Assembly: GCA_018265615.1 (NCBI GenBank)
Contig: JABLYX010000097.1
Location: 1-12,431, forward strand
From: Lentisphaeria bacterium
GTDB lineage: Bacteria > Verrucomicrobiota > Lentisphaeria > Victivallales > Victivallaceae
Reading direction: 5' to 3'
DNA length: 12,431 bases
The first letter of the stretch is position 1. Each line of letters starts with the position of its first letter. Position numbers and translations under genes: made by a program. This document shows, piece after piece, positions 1 to 6,946 of this stretch. Under the pieces are notes generated by a model. That model saw only the letters and a list, made by a program, of their open reading frames with translations, was not told where the DNA came from and searched no databases.

Positions 1-1609
1 TCGAACGCATGAGCCGGTCGAACGCCTCCTTCACCGCCGGATGCGGCAGCGCCGCGGCATGCGCCATGCCGGAGAGCGCGACAAAGCTCTTCTCCGCGTG
101 GCAGCGCCCGGAATAATCCCACTCGAACGCCCCCATGTACCGCCAGTACGGTTCGTAACCGACGCCGAAATTCTGGGTCAGGACGGGAATGCCGTGCTCC
201 CGGAAAAACGCAGGGTCGGGCAGCAGGTCGGGACGCGCCGTGACCCCGATCACCGCAAGCTCCGGAATGAACTTCGTAACAAGCCCGATCGCCTCGGCGG
301 TGTCCGGCCCCGCGACCCACTCGCCGTTCGCGCCGAGCCAGAAGAGCCCTTTCCGCATCGGGGCGCCCGGGGCGCGTTTCTCCCCGTCGGTGCGCGGCAG
401 CAACGACTCCGGCACGGGCGGCGGAACCGCTTCGCCCTCTTCCGCAACGGGTTCGCACGAGAACCGGATCCGGAACAGATCCGCGTAACCGTCGGCCCGC
501 GCGTTCACCCGGAGCGCGAGCCGGTCGCCCCTGCCCAGCTTCAGGACCCGCGTCTCCGCAACCTGCGGCGCATCGCCCTCCCGGCTCGCGGGAACCGTCA
601 GCCGGAACACGGCGGCGGCGTCGATCCGGCTGCCGGGCGGCAGCACCGACAGCGTGATGATTCCGCCGTCGCCGCCCTTCACATCGAGTCCCGTGTTGGA
701 AGCGTCGACCGAAACGCGGTAATTCCCCGGCTCCGGGATCTCCCGGAGCAACACGAGGTCGCCGGCCCCGAAGGCGCAGCTTCCGTTCTTCTCGGCGCGG
801 GCCGTGATCTCGCAGCCCCCCGCCCCCGTCAGCCGGACCGTCGCCGCCGGGAGCGCCTTGCCATGCAGCTTCCCGAAGTCGAACCGGAACGCACCTCCCA
901 CCTCCCGCTCCGGCATCGGCACATACTCGTCAAGCATGACCCGTCCGGCCGGAACCGCCGCGGCCCGGAATCCCGACCGCGAGGGGGCGGCTTCGCCCTT
1001 CACCCGCAGCGCGACCCGGCAGGCGCGCCGCCCGTAATCATCGGCCAACACGGCGGTCTTCCGGAAACAGATCCGGTCGCCGGGCGAAACGGCCACGCGC
1101 TTCGTGCGTGTTTCACCGGTTTTCCCGCGGAACGAGAACTCATCGAGGAGCTCCTCCGCCCCGTCCGCGCCGATCCGGCTGATCCGGAACATCGCGTTGC
1201 CGTCCACCCCCGGGCCATCCGCCGGAAGCGGGTCCGTCACCGCCGCCTCATATGCGAGCTCCCCCGCGAACATGCAGCCATAGACCGCAACCGGATCGGC
1301 GGCGGGGCCGGTCAGGAACTCGAGAACCTGTTCGCCGGGCATCTGGAACTTCTGCACCCGGACGGCGGGGACGCTCCACGCATCCCCGTTCGGCTCTGAG
1401 AACATGAGCCGGTTCTCAAGCGTATTCACGTCTTTCTGTTCCAGAGCCTTCCACTCCTTCGCCCTCCCTTTGCGCGGCGCGGCATGAAAGCTCCATACGG
1501 CCGGCGGATCGACCTTCGTCCACGCCCGCCCCGGCAGCTCCCACTCGAGCGCCGCCGCCGAACCGATCCAGAGGAGGGCCGCCAACCCGGAAAGAATTTT
1601 CGCGACCAT
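1..1609 (-). CDS. Large secreted protein of unknown family, 3' end beyond window
   Basis: The minus frame is open from an ATG at 1609 to the left edge, giving 536 residues with no stop. I translated it by hand. It opens with a signal peptide: a Lys at residue 4, a Leu/Ala-rich core, and a likely cut after SAAA near residue 22. Residues about 30-400 look like beta-rich domains with regularly spaced Val/Leu/Arg strands, perhaps carbohydrate-binding or jelly-roll modules. From about residue 418 the pattern changes to alternating strands and helices (GLFWLGANGEW, LAVIGVTARPDLL, IPVLTQNFGVGY), which resembles the start of a TIM-barrel enzyme domain. The start is well supported: the upstream pseudopilin stop overlaps it by one base (TGATG) and GGGGGTG lies just upstream. 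It is the last visible gene of the regulator-pseudopilin operon. I recognise no named family. An exported glycoside hydrolase or glycan-binding protein is the best guess from the context and the barrel-like end. Confidence 0.82.
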   Translation of the reverse strand, partial: MVAKILSGLAALLWIGSAAALEWELPGRAWTKVDPPAVWSFHAAPRKGRAKEWKALEQKDVNTLENRLMFSEPNGDAWSVPAVRVQKFQMPGEQVLEFLTGPAADPVAVYGCMFAGELAYEAAVTDPLPADGPGVDGNAMFRISRIGADGAEELLDEFSFRGKTGETRTKRVAVSPGDRICFRKTAVLADDYGRRACRVALRVKGEAAPSRSGFRAAAVPAGRVMLDEYVPMPEREVGGAFRFDFGKLHGKALPAATVRLTGAGGCEITARAEKNGSCAFGAGDLVLLREIPEPGNYRVSVDASNTGLDVKGGDGGIITLSVLPPGSRIDAAAVFRLTVPASREGDAPQVAETRVLKLGRGDRLALRVNARADGYADLFRIRFSCEPVAEEGEAVPPPVPESLLPRTDGEKRAPGAPMRKGLFWLGANGEWVAGPDTAEAIGLVTKFIPELAVIGVTARPDLLPDPAFFREHGIPVLTQNFGVGYEPYWRYMGAFEWDYSGRCHAEKSFVALSGMAHAAALPHPAVKEAFDRLMRS

Positions 1610-2283
1610 CACTTCACCCCCGCTTCGCCCGTATACCAGGTGACCTCACGGAAACGCGGCCAGCCGAGGCTCGTCCCGTTCCAGGTAGTCTGCACATCGG
1701 CGCATTTGCCGTGGTCCGTGTGCCCGTCCGCGAAGAGGATGTTCGCGCCGCCGTTGTGCCTCCCCTCCGGAATTTGCCTGTCGATCGTGCAGATGAAGCG
1801 GGAGTACCACACCTTCCCCGCCTGCAGCGCAGCCGCGTCCCCGTTCTGCGGCTGGACCGACGGGCGCCTCAGGCGGCCGTACTTCCAGCAGCGGTCGGCG
1901 TTGCCGGGAACGTTGACCTGCACGAGCGTGCCGCCCATCGTGTCGGCGTCCTTGACCGCCGAGGGGCAGTTGTAGCGGCGCTTCACGGTATGGTAGTCGT
2001 AATCGGCCTCTGCGGTCTGTTCGAGAAACGGCGCCATGACCTTATCCCAGTAGCGCTCGTTCGAAGTGCCGCGTCCGGTGAGAATGCCGGGAATCACGTC
2101 ATTGCAGCTGTCGGCGTAGGCGACATATCCGAAATGCATCTGTTTCAGGTTGTTCAGGCACGAAGTCGAACGGCCGCGCTCGCGCGCCTGGTTCAATGCG
2201 GGCAGCAGCATCGCCGCAAGGATCGCGATAATCGCAATCACGACGAGCAATTCGATCAATGTGAATGCAGCGCTCTTTTTCAT
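1609..2283 (-). CDS. H-X9-DG pseudopilin (prepilin-type N-terminal domain), 224 aa
   Basis: This is a type II secretion/type IV pilus-like minor pseudopilin. Residues 7-23 carry the prepilin methylation motif FTLIELLVVIAIIAILA with the conserved Glu at +5 of the mature chain, followed by LLPALNQARERG, the usual start of the globular domain. The C-terminal part contains H176, nine residues, then D186-G187: the H-X9-DG signature of the pseudopilins expanded in Lentisphaerota and Planctomycetota. The residue before the predicted cleavage site is Ala6 rather than the usual Gly. The start is tightly defined: the ATG follows the regulator stop without a gap, and a GAGAGGAA ribosome site lies inside the regulator's last codons. 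Its stop shares a base with the next start, so all three genes are probably translationally coupled. Its own role is unknown; assembly or export of the downstream secreted protein is an inference. Confidence 0.93.
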   Translation of the reverse strand: MKKSAAFTLIELLVVIAIIAILAAMLLPALNQARERGRSTSCLNNLKQMHFGYVAYADSCNDVIPGILTGRGTSNERYWDKVMAPFLEQTAEADYDYHTVKRRYNCPSAVKDADTMGGTLVQVNVPGNADRCWKYGRLRRPSVQPQNGDAAALQAGKVWYSRFICTIDRQIPEGRHNGGANILFADGHTDHGKCADVQTTWNGTSLGWPRFREVTWYTGEAGVK

Positions 2284-3372
2284 TCAGGGTTCCTCTCTGT
2301 TGATGTTTCTGACGGATTTGCGAAGCTCGAGCATCGAACGCGTGGCGATCGCGATGAGGCCGGAGTCGGGATCGCGGAGATGACGGTCCACCGCCGCCGC
2401 GATCTTCTGCTCCTCATGCAGCCCCTGGACCACCGTGACCGGCGGGTTGAAGAGCCTGGCCGCCTCTCCACTGCCCATGCCGATCAGGCTGACCTCGCCG
2501 GGAACGCGGATTCCGTGCTCGGCCAGAGCCAGGAGCGCCCCCTTCGCGGCCAGGCCGCTGTTCACGGCAAGACCGGTGAACGGACAGCCGTTCCGGTCAA
2601 GATAGCCGCTCAATACCGAATAGGCCTGTTCCGGCGAATAGTCGCCGTCGACGGCATGGCAGTCGATATTCAGGATTTCACAACCGCACAGCTTCGCATA
2701 AAGCAGAATGCTCTGCTGAAAATAGAGATTCCCGCCGACTGCCGGCTCCGCCTGAAGCAGCGCAAGCTTCCGGTGTCCGTGACGTACAAAGCAGTTGATT
2801 GCCTGCAGCGCGGAGTATCCGGAGTCACTGAAGACGCAGTTGAGCGACGCATCGCGCAGGTCGCGCCCCATGACGACGACAAGGCAGCGGAACATCGCGA
2901 GCTCCGCAATCTCGTCGGGCCGGATCGGGCGCGCCGGCCAATCCACGAGAATCGCATCGGCGTCGCACCCTTTCATGATCGGCAGGAGCTCATGCCGGTA
3001 ATTGAACGGCAGCCCGGCGAACTCGCAGCCGTCCAGCTTGCCGAACACGCTGCGGAACCGCTCGGCGCGACCCTTGCAGTCCTCGCTCGGCCAGTCGGGA
3101 TAGAGGTGAATGATCTTGCGGCAGGCCCCCGCGGCCCGCACGAAGATCCCGCTGCGCGAACGGCGCTCGACGATTCCTTTGCGTTCCATGCGATCGAGCG
3201 CGGCGTCTACAACGCGGCGGCTGGCGTCAAAGTCGTCGATGATCTGGCGGACCGTATGAAAACGCGCACCCGGCGTGAAACGCCGCACCTCGACGCACAG
3301 CCTGCGGAAAAGCTCTTCCGATTGTTCCTGATTCCTGACCACTGCCGGTAACTCCCATATTGTCTCTGTCAT
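2284..3372 (-). CDS. GntR-type winged-helix regulator with LacI-type sugar-binding domain
   Basis: A one-component transcription regulator of 362 aa. Residues about 15-78 form a GntR-like winged helix (TVRQIIDDFDASRRVVDAAL, then a wing ending RSRSGIFV). Residues about 85-350 resemble the LacI/periplasmic-binding-protein effector domain: DAILVDWPARP, CLVVVMGRD, GHRKLALL, FTGLAVNSGLAAKGALLAL, VPGEVSLIGMG and PPVTVVQG. Such proteins usually sense a sugar and control a linked catabolic locus. It heads an operon with a pseudopilin and a secreted protein, so autoregulation and control of those two are likely. The start is uncertain. The ATG at 3372 has no visible ribosome site and sits directly behind a TATACT box. 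A GTG at 3342 has GGGAG nine bases upstream and would lose only ten residues. The open frame also extends further upstream (to 3492), but that stretch is not protein-like and runs up to the neighbouring terminator. Confidence 0.9.
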   Translation of the reverse strand: MTETIWELPAVVRNQEQSEELFRRLCVEVRRFTPGARFHTVRQIIDDFDASRRVVDAALDRMERKGIVERRSRSGIFVRAAGACRKIIHLYPDWPSEDCKGRAERFRSVFGKLDGCEFAGLPFNYRHELLPIMKGCDADAILVDWPARPIRPDEIAELAMFRCLVVVMGRDLRDASLNCVFSDSGYSALQAINCFVRHGHRKLALLQAEPAVGGNLYFQQSILLYAKLCGCEILNIDCHAVDGDYSPEQAYSVLSGYLDRNGCPFTGLAVNSGLAAKGALLALAEHGIRVPGEVSLIGMGSGEAARLFNPPVTVVQGLHEEQKIAAAVDRHLRDPDSGLIAIATRSMLELRKSVRNINREEP

Positions 3373-3374
3373 TA

Positions 3375-3419
3375 AGTATAGCCGCTGTACACAGATTCCG
3401 GAAGAACCGCACACAGATT
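3375..3419 (-). promoter_or_regulatory. Candidate promoter and operator of the GntR-type regulator operon
   Basis: On the minus strand a TATACT box (3380-3375) lies just before the regulator's ATG. The -35 position 17 bases upstream reads TTCCGG, a poor match, so the promoter may be weak or regulator-dependent. Two exact copies of ACACAGATT (plus-strand reading, 3389-3397 and 3411-3419) are 22 bp apart, about two helical turns, and the palindrome TTCCGGAA (3396-3403) lies between them. This is a plausible binding site for the regulator itself. Boundaries and function are inferred from spacing only. Confidence 0.45.
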
Positions 3420-3494
3420 TGTCACAATGCGGTAAGATATCCGCGTTTCGAGCGGAATTCCAGTCCGTGCCGCGTGATCCGGCCGCGTACACAC

Positions 3495-3524
3495 AAAAAA
3501 ACGGGACCTTCGGAAAGGTCCCGT
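3495..3524 (-). terminator. Intrinsic terminator of the pseudopilin/hydrolase operon
   Basis: On the minus strand a perfect 10-bp stem (ACGGGACCTT / AAGGTCCCGT, arms 3524-3515 and 3510-3501) closes a TCCG loop and is followed by seven T residues, one of them the last base of the stem. It begins 34 bases after the hydrolase stop. It has no T-run in the plus direction, so it terminates minus-strand transcription only. It separates the hydrolase operon from the promoter region of the downstream regulator operon. Confidence 0.93.
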
Positions 3525-3558
3525 CAAAAAAGCGGATGCGTCTGTATCACCGCCGCCG

Positions 3559-6024
3559 TCACGGCGCCGGGCGCCGGATGATCTTCACATTGCGGACCCA
3601 GTAGGAGACCGCCTCCCCTTTCGGGTTGAAGCCGATCCGCAATGCCGTGACCCGCTCCCCGGGCACGCCGTCAAGCGGGACAAAGCGTTTCCCCCACTTC
3701 TCCGTCGGCGGCTCGTACCGCAAATGCACGTCGTTCTTCCGGCCTTTCCCGTCCTCGGTCACGGCCATCAGGTAGGAGAGCGCGTAGCCGGGCCGGTCCG
3801 TCACAGCACAGATCTCGAACGAGATGCCGGCGGCGTCCGCCAGCGACTCGCGCGGCAGTTCAAGCGGCAGCTCCGGATAGATCCAGCGGCCGTCCTCCGG
3901 CCGGAAACGGACCTCGAACTTTACGGCCCGTTCCGGGCGGTCGTACTCCACGGTCATCCTGCCGCCCGCATTGCTTCTCCAGCGTGACGGGTCGGACGGG
4001 ATATCAAGCTCCGTCCCGTTCTCCGCGAGGCGGGCGGTGCAGACCAGGGGAACCGTCAGCCGCGTGATGGCGCGCCCCCCGAACTCTCCGCACAGCTCCA
4101 GCTTCGATTCAAACGCGCCGTCGGAATAGAACGGCTCGAATACGGCGTCGAAGGAAACGCGGCCGAAGGGGGCGAGATCGATCCGCCCGGGAATTCCCGT
4201 CAGCTTTCCGGAGGAAACCCGGAGCGTACCGGATTTCGCCGTTCCGCTCAGATTGAACACATGCAGCCGCAGCCGCCCGCTTTTGCCGGGCAGGTCGGCG
4301 GCGTTCTTTCCGGGCAGCAGGCGGAACTCCTCCGCCAGATCGGCCTTCAGCACCACCGTCAGATCCTTTCCGGCAAAGGGGTCGGAGGGAACTTCCGGGC
4401 GGGAGGGAACCGGACAGACGGCGCCGGGCGCGAAATCACCCGTCACATAGGCGGCCATCGCGGAAACCGGCAATTCAAGCCGGCCGTCCCGCGCAGTCAA
4501 TTTTTTCGAACGCCCCCAGATATCGGTCAGAGTGAACTCCCGGCCGCGGACCGGAAGCACAACCGTATCCGGCGGCCGCGGGAAGCCGCTTTCGCCGTCC
4601 AGCTCCGACACGGCCCACCAGGCAAGCGTACGGCTCCCGTCCGGCTGCCGGTAAAGTGCGCCGCGCACGGACGGCGCAAGCTCGACCGCCCCGAGGCAGA
4701 CCGCGTTGCCGAGCACCCGGTTCAGCGCCGCCATGACGAGGAAACCGGGCTCCACCGTGTAATCCCGGCGCAGCAGCCCCCATACCTTCGCGCCGCCGCG
4801 TTCGTTGACCGGCGGCAGGACGAAAAAGAAGTTCCGGTCGACGCCCGCCGCCTGAAGCGTGATCGCCGACTTCGGAATGAACTCCGCAACCATCAGCTCC
4901 TGCCGCGGGGAATGTGCCCGGAGCCCCGGAACCGGAGAGGCCTCCTCCCCGTTCCCCTCGGAGTCGGTGCCGCTTTCGGTGAACCAGACCGCCTTCCCGC
5001 CGGCGCCGTTTTTCTCCAGCATCTCCCGGATATCGCGCACCATGGCCGGATAAGCCGCGACGGGGCGGTATGTGTGGAAGCTCAGCGTATCGAAATAGGC
5101 CGCCGCATCGTTCTCGAAAAAGGTCTGGTAATACGGAATCAGCGGATGCAGGCAGAATCCGCCCTGCATGACGTTCACACCCGCATCGCCCGCCTTGAAG
5201 CCGAGAAAAGCGGCCTTCTGCGCGGCGGCGAAATCCCAGGCGGCTTCGGGGGCGAATCCGCCGTCCGGCTCGTTCCAGAACTCCCAGGAGCCGATCTTCC
5301 CCCGGAACTCCTTCGCCGCCGCCTCCGCAAAGCGGTAGAGCGCCGGAAGATCGTCGGGCAGCTTTTCGGAAACCGTCCGGGTACGCTTCGGGGAATCGTG
5401 AAATGTGCTCGCGATCCCGATGCCGCGCTCCGCGAGAAGCTTCGCGTTGACGGCGTACTTGCCCCACCGGTACTCGCCGGGACGGGGTTCGCACTGTCCC
5501 CACGAGATCCGCTCGCGCACACTGCCGAAGCCTCCGAGGCGGCACAGCTCGCTGACGGTTCCGTAGGCGTCGCCGGAGAGCAGCGGCCCGGTGTAATCCG
5601 GCGCGGCCAGCCAGCTTTGCGCGCTGTCGACCGAAAAGAAGCTCTTCGGATTCCGCGCGAAAGCGGCGGGGTCGGCCACCACCGCGAACGTGCGTTTCCC
5701 CTCCCGGACACACGCTCCGTCTTCGAAGTAAAGCGAATAATAACCGATGCCGGGGTTCGGCAGCACAAGGGCTCCCGAGGCGGGCCAGTTCCCGGACGCA
5801 ACGGTCTCCCCCTCGAGCGAGACGATCCGGAACCGCTCCGGCGCCTGCCCGCCCCGAAGGCGGAACTCCAGCATCTGCCCCGTGTGGAACACCGTGCCGG
5901 GGGCTTTCACTTCGACAACCGCGGCCGTTTCGCGTTCCGCCGGCTCCGGCAGTGCAATCAACCCGGCCGGACAAATCAGCGACAGCAGCAGAAGAATCAT
6001 CTGTTTCATAATCGGCCGCCGCAT
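3559..6024 (-). CDS. Secreted clan GH-A-type glycoside hydrolase, 821 aa
   Basis: An exported retaining glycoside hydrolase. The N-terminus has a signal peptide (MILLLLSLICPAGLIA, residues 9-24). Residues about 35-120 form a small beta-sandwich. A (beta/alpha)8 barrel follows at about 130-440. It contains WEFWNEP (247-253), whose E252 fits the acid/base of clan GH-A, FHTYR (316-320), and WFTES (347-351), whose E350 fits the nucleophile. After the barrel come a beta domain (about 440-540), an NEW-like beta region (about 550-680) and a C-terminal jelly-roll resembling a carbohydrate-binding module (about 690-815). The layout recalls GH39 or GH5-type enzymes, but family and substrate cannot be set by eye. 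The ATG at 6024 follows the pseudopilin stop directly (TAA|ATG), suggesting coupling. An in-frame ATG at 6009 (MKQMILLLL) would give a tidier signal peptide. A strong terminator follows. Confidence 0.92.
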   Translation of the reverse strand: MRRPIMKQMILLLLSLICPAGLIALPEPAERETAAVVEVKAPGTVFHTGQMLEFRLRGGQAPERFRIVSLEGETVASGNWPASGALVLPNPGIGYYSLYFEDGACVREGKRTFAVVADPAAFARNPKSFFSVDSAQSWLAAPDYTGPLLSGDAYGTVSELCRLGGFGSVRERISWGQCEPRPGEYRWGKYAVNAKLLAERGIGIASTFHDSPKRTRTVSEKLPDDLPALYRFAEAAAKEFRGKIGSWEFWNEPDGGFAPEAAWDFAAAQKAAFLGFKAGDAGVNVMQGGFCLHPLIPYYQTFFENDAAAYFDTLSFHTYRPVAAYPAMVRDIREMLEKNGAGGKAVWFTESGTDSEGNGEEASPVPGLRAHSPRQELMVAEFIPKSAITLQAAGVDRNFFFVLPPVNERGGAKVWGLLRRDYTVEPGFLVMAALNRVLGNAVCLGAVELAPSVRGALYRQPDGSRTLAWWAVSELDGESGFPRPPDTVVLPVRGREFTLTDIWGRSKKLTARDGRLELPVSAMAAYVTGDFAPGAVCPVPSRPEVPSDPFAGKDLTVVLKADLAEEFRLLPGKNAADLPGKSGRLRLHVFNLSGTAKSGTLRVSSGKLTGIPGRIDLAPFGRVSFDAVFEPFYSDGAFESKLELCGEFGGRAITRLTVPLVCTARLAENGTELDIPSDPSRWRSNAGGRMTVEYDRPERAVKFEVRFRPEDGRWIYPELPLELPRESLADAAGISFEICAVTDRPGYALSYLMAVTEDGKGRKNDVHLRYEPPTEKWGKRFVPLDGVPGERVTALRIGFNPKGEAVSYWVRNVKIIRRPAP

Positions 6025-6789
6025 TTACGGATTCACAGTATACCAGTTGATCTGGCCGCGGCCGACATCCTCGACGTGGCCGTCCAGCCAGAGGACGTTC
6101 TTGCGCATCGAATGGCGGAAGGCCGCCGTGACCCCCTCCTCGCCGTTGCACGGGGCCGTGCTGTTCAGGTCGTAGCCGCTGCGGAAATTCGGCTGACGTA
6201 CAATCTTCGCCGGAGAATCCTCGGAGAAGCCGAGCTCGGCGATCATCGCGATCCGGGAAGCACCCGGAGCCGCCTGGTCGGAGGCGCCTCTGGTACAGCG
6301 TGACTCCGGGCGGACGTAATAGCAGGCGATATCCGAAGCCGCCCCGCTGCCGAGCACGCCGCCGGTCATGCCCATCACCCATACCAGCGGGCCGAAATTG
6401 TTCATGGAATAGGAGTTGTCATCCATGGTCGCGCGCCGGACCTCCGGGCAGTTGAAAACACCGTGCTGCCGGATCGCCGCCGCCTTGTCCCAATCCTCGC
6501 CGCCGACCTTGCGGTTGTCGCCCACATAAGGGGCGACCTTGAAGTACCAGTAATGCTGATTCGCCGGCTCCCTGTACTTCGTCGGGCACGCGGCCGGATA
6601 CATCGTAAAATCGGCGGCGTACAACGCGAGCCCCGTGGAAATCTGCTTCAGGTTCCCCGTACAGGTCGACTTGCGCCCGGCGGACCGCGCCTTGTTCAAA
6701 GCCGGCATCAGCATCGACGCCAGAATGGCGATGATCGCAATCACGACCAGGAGCTCGATCAATGTGAAAAAACGGAACCGTACCTTCAT
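6025..6789 (-). CDS. H-X9-DG pseudopilin (prepilin-type N-terminal domain), 254 aa
   Basis: A second pseudopilin of the same class as the one at 1609-2283. Residues 8-24 read FTLIELLVVIAIIAILA with the conserved Glu at +5, followed by MLMPALNKARSAGRKSTC. The C-terminal signature is H226, nine residues, D236-G237. The residue before the predicted prepilin-peptidase cut is Phe7, not Gly. Beyond the first 45 residues and the H-X9-DG region the two paralogues differ, with different lengths and middle segments, so they are not a recent duplication. A strong ribosome site (GGAGGTG) precedes the ATG at 6789, and a near-consensus promoter lies at 6868-6840. Its stop abuts the start of the secreted hydrolase, so the two are co-transcribed and probably co-translated. 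A role in export or display of that hydrolase is inference. Confidence 0.93.
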   Translation of the reverse strand: MKVRFRFFTLIELLVVIAIIAILASMLMPALNKARSAGRKSTCTGNLKQISTGLALYAADFTMYPAACPTKYREPANQHYWYFKVAPYVGDNRKVGGEDWDKAAAIRQHGVFNCPEVRRATMDDNSYSMNNFGPLVWVMGMTGGVLGSGAASDIACYYVRPESRCTRGASDQAAPGASRIAMIAELGFSEDSPAKIVRQPNFRSGYDLNSTAPCNGEEGVTAAFRHSMRKNVLWLDGHVEDVGRGQINWYTVNP

Positions 6790-6839
6790 CCCTGCACCTC
6801 CATATGCGGATTGATTGTATTTGACTGCCGCTGTATTTA

Positions 6840-6868
6840 ATTATAGTGAAGATCCGATGAATAGTCAA
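6840..6868 (-). promoter_or_regulatory. Sigma70-type promoter for the pseudopilin/hydrolase operon
   Basis: Minus-strand TTGACT (6868-6863), a 17-base spacer, then TATAAT (6845-6840). This differs from consensus at one position of the -35 box. The predicted transcript would start near 6833 and have a leader of about 40 bases before the ATG at 6789. The leader region contains two copies of AAATACA (minus strand; plus coordinates 6816-6822 and 6832-6838). Confidence 0.85.
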
Positions 6869-6876
6869 CACTTGAC
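6864..6876. promoter_or_regulatory. Palindrome formed by two back-to-back -35 boxes
   Basis: GTCAA-CAC-TTGAC is a perfect 5-bp inverted repeat around a 3-base centre. Its arms are also most of the -35 boxes of the two divergent promoters. A protein bound here, or one polymerase, could affect both directions at once. That it is an operator is inference. Confidence 0.55.
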
Positions 6877-6900
6877 ACGGAAAGAAAATGATGATATAGT
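6872..6900 (+). promoter_or_regulatory. Sigma70-type promoter for the AraC-family regulator
   Basis: TTGACA (6872-6877), a 17-base spacer, then TATAGT (6895-6900). The -35 box is perfect and the -10 box has one mismatch. A start near 6907 would give a leader of about 40 bases ending in the AAGGAGG ribosome site at 6933-6939. Confidence 0.83.
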
Positions 6901-6946
6901 AGCACAAAATGATGATCACCGCCAATCCGGGCAAGGAGGCCGCCGC

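Noticed and set aside
41..1399. 452-codon open frame on the plus strand
   Set aside because: Arg/Pro/Gly-rich, motif-free translation opposite the exported minus-strand protein; typical antisense shadow in GC-rich DNA.
1711..3351. 546-codon open frame on the plus strand
   Set aside because: It lies opposite the pseudopilin and the GntR/LacI-type regulator, both with clear motifs; no signal, domain or ribosome site of its own.
4261..6303. Long plus-strand frame (680 codons) and a long second minus frame (4475-6382)
   Set aside because: Both overlap the hydrolase whose WNEP and TES motifs define the real frame; the alternatives are Arg-rich and cross gene borders.
6816..6946. Upstream extension of the AraC-family gene to an ATG at 6815
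   Set aside because: It would cross both promoters; ATG 6947 has a strong ribosome site and begins the conserved cupin.
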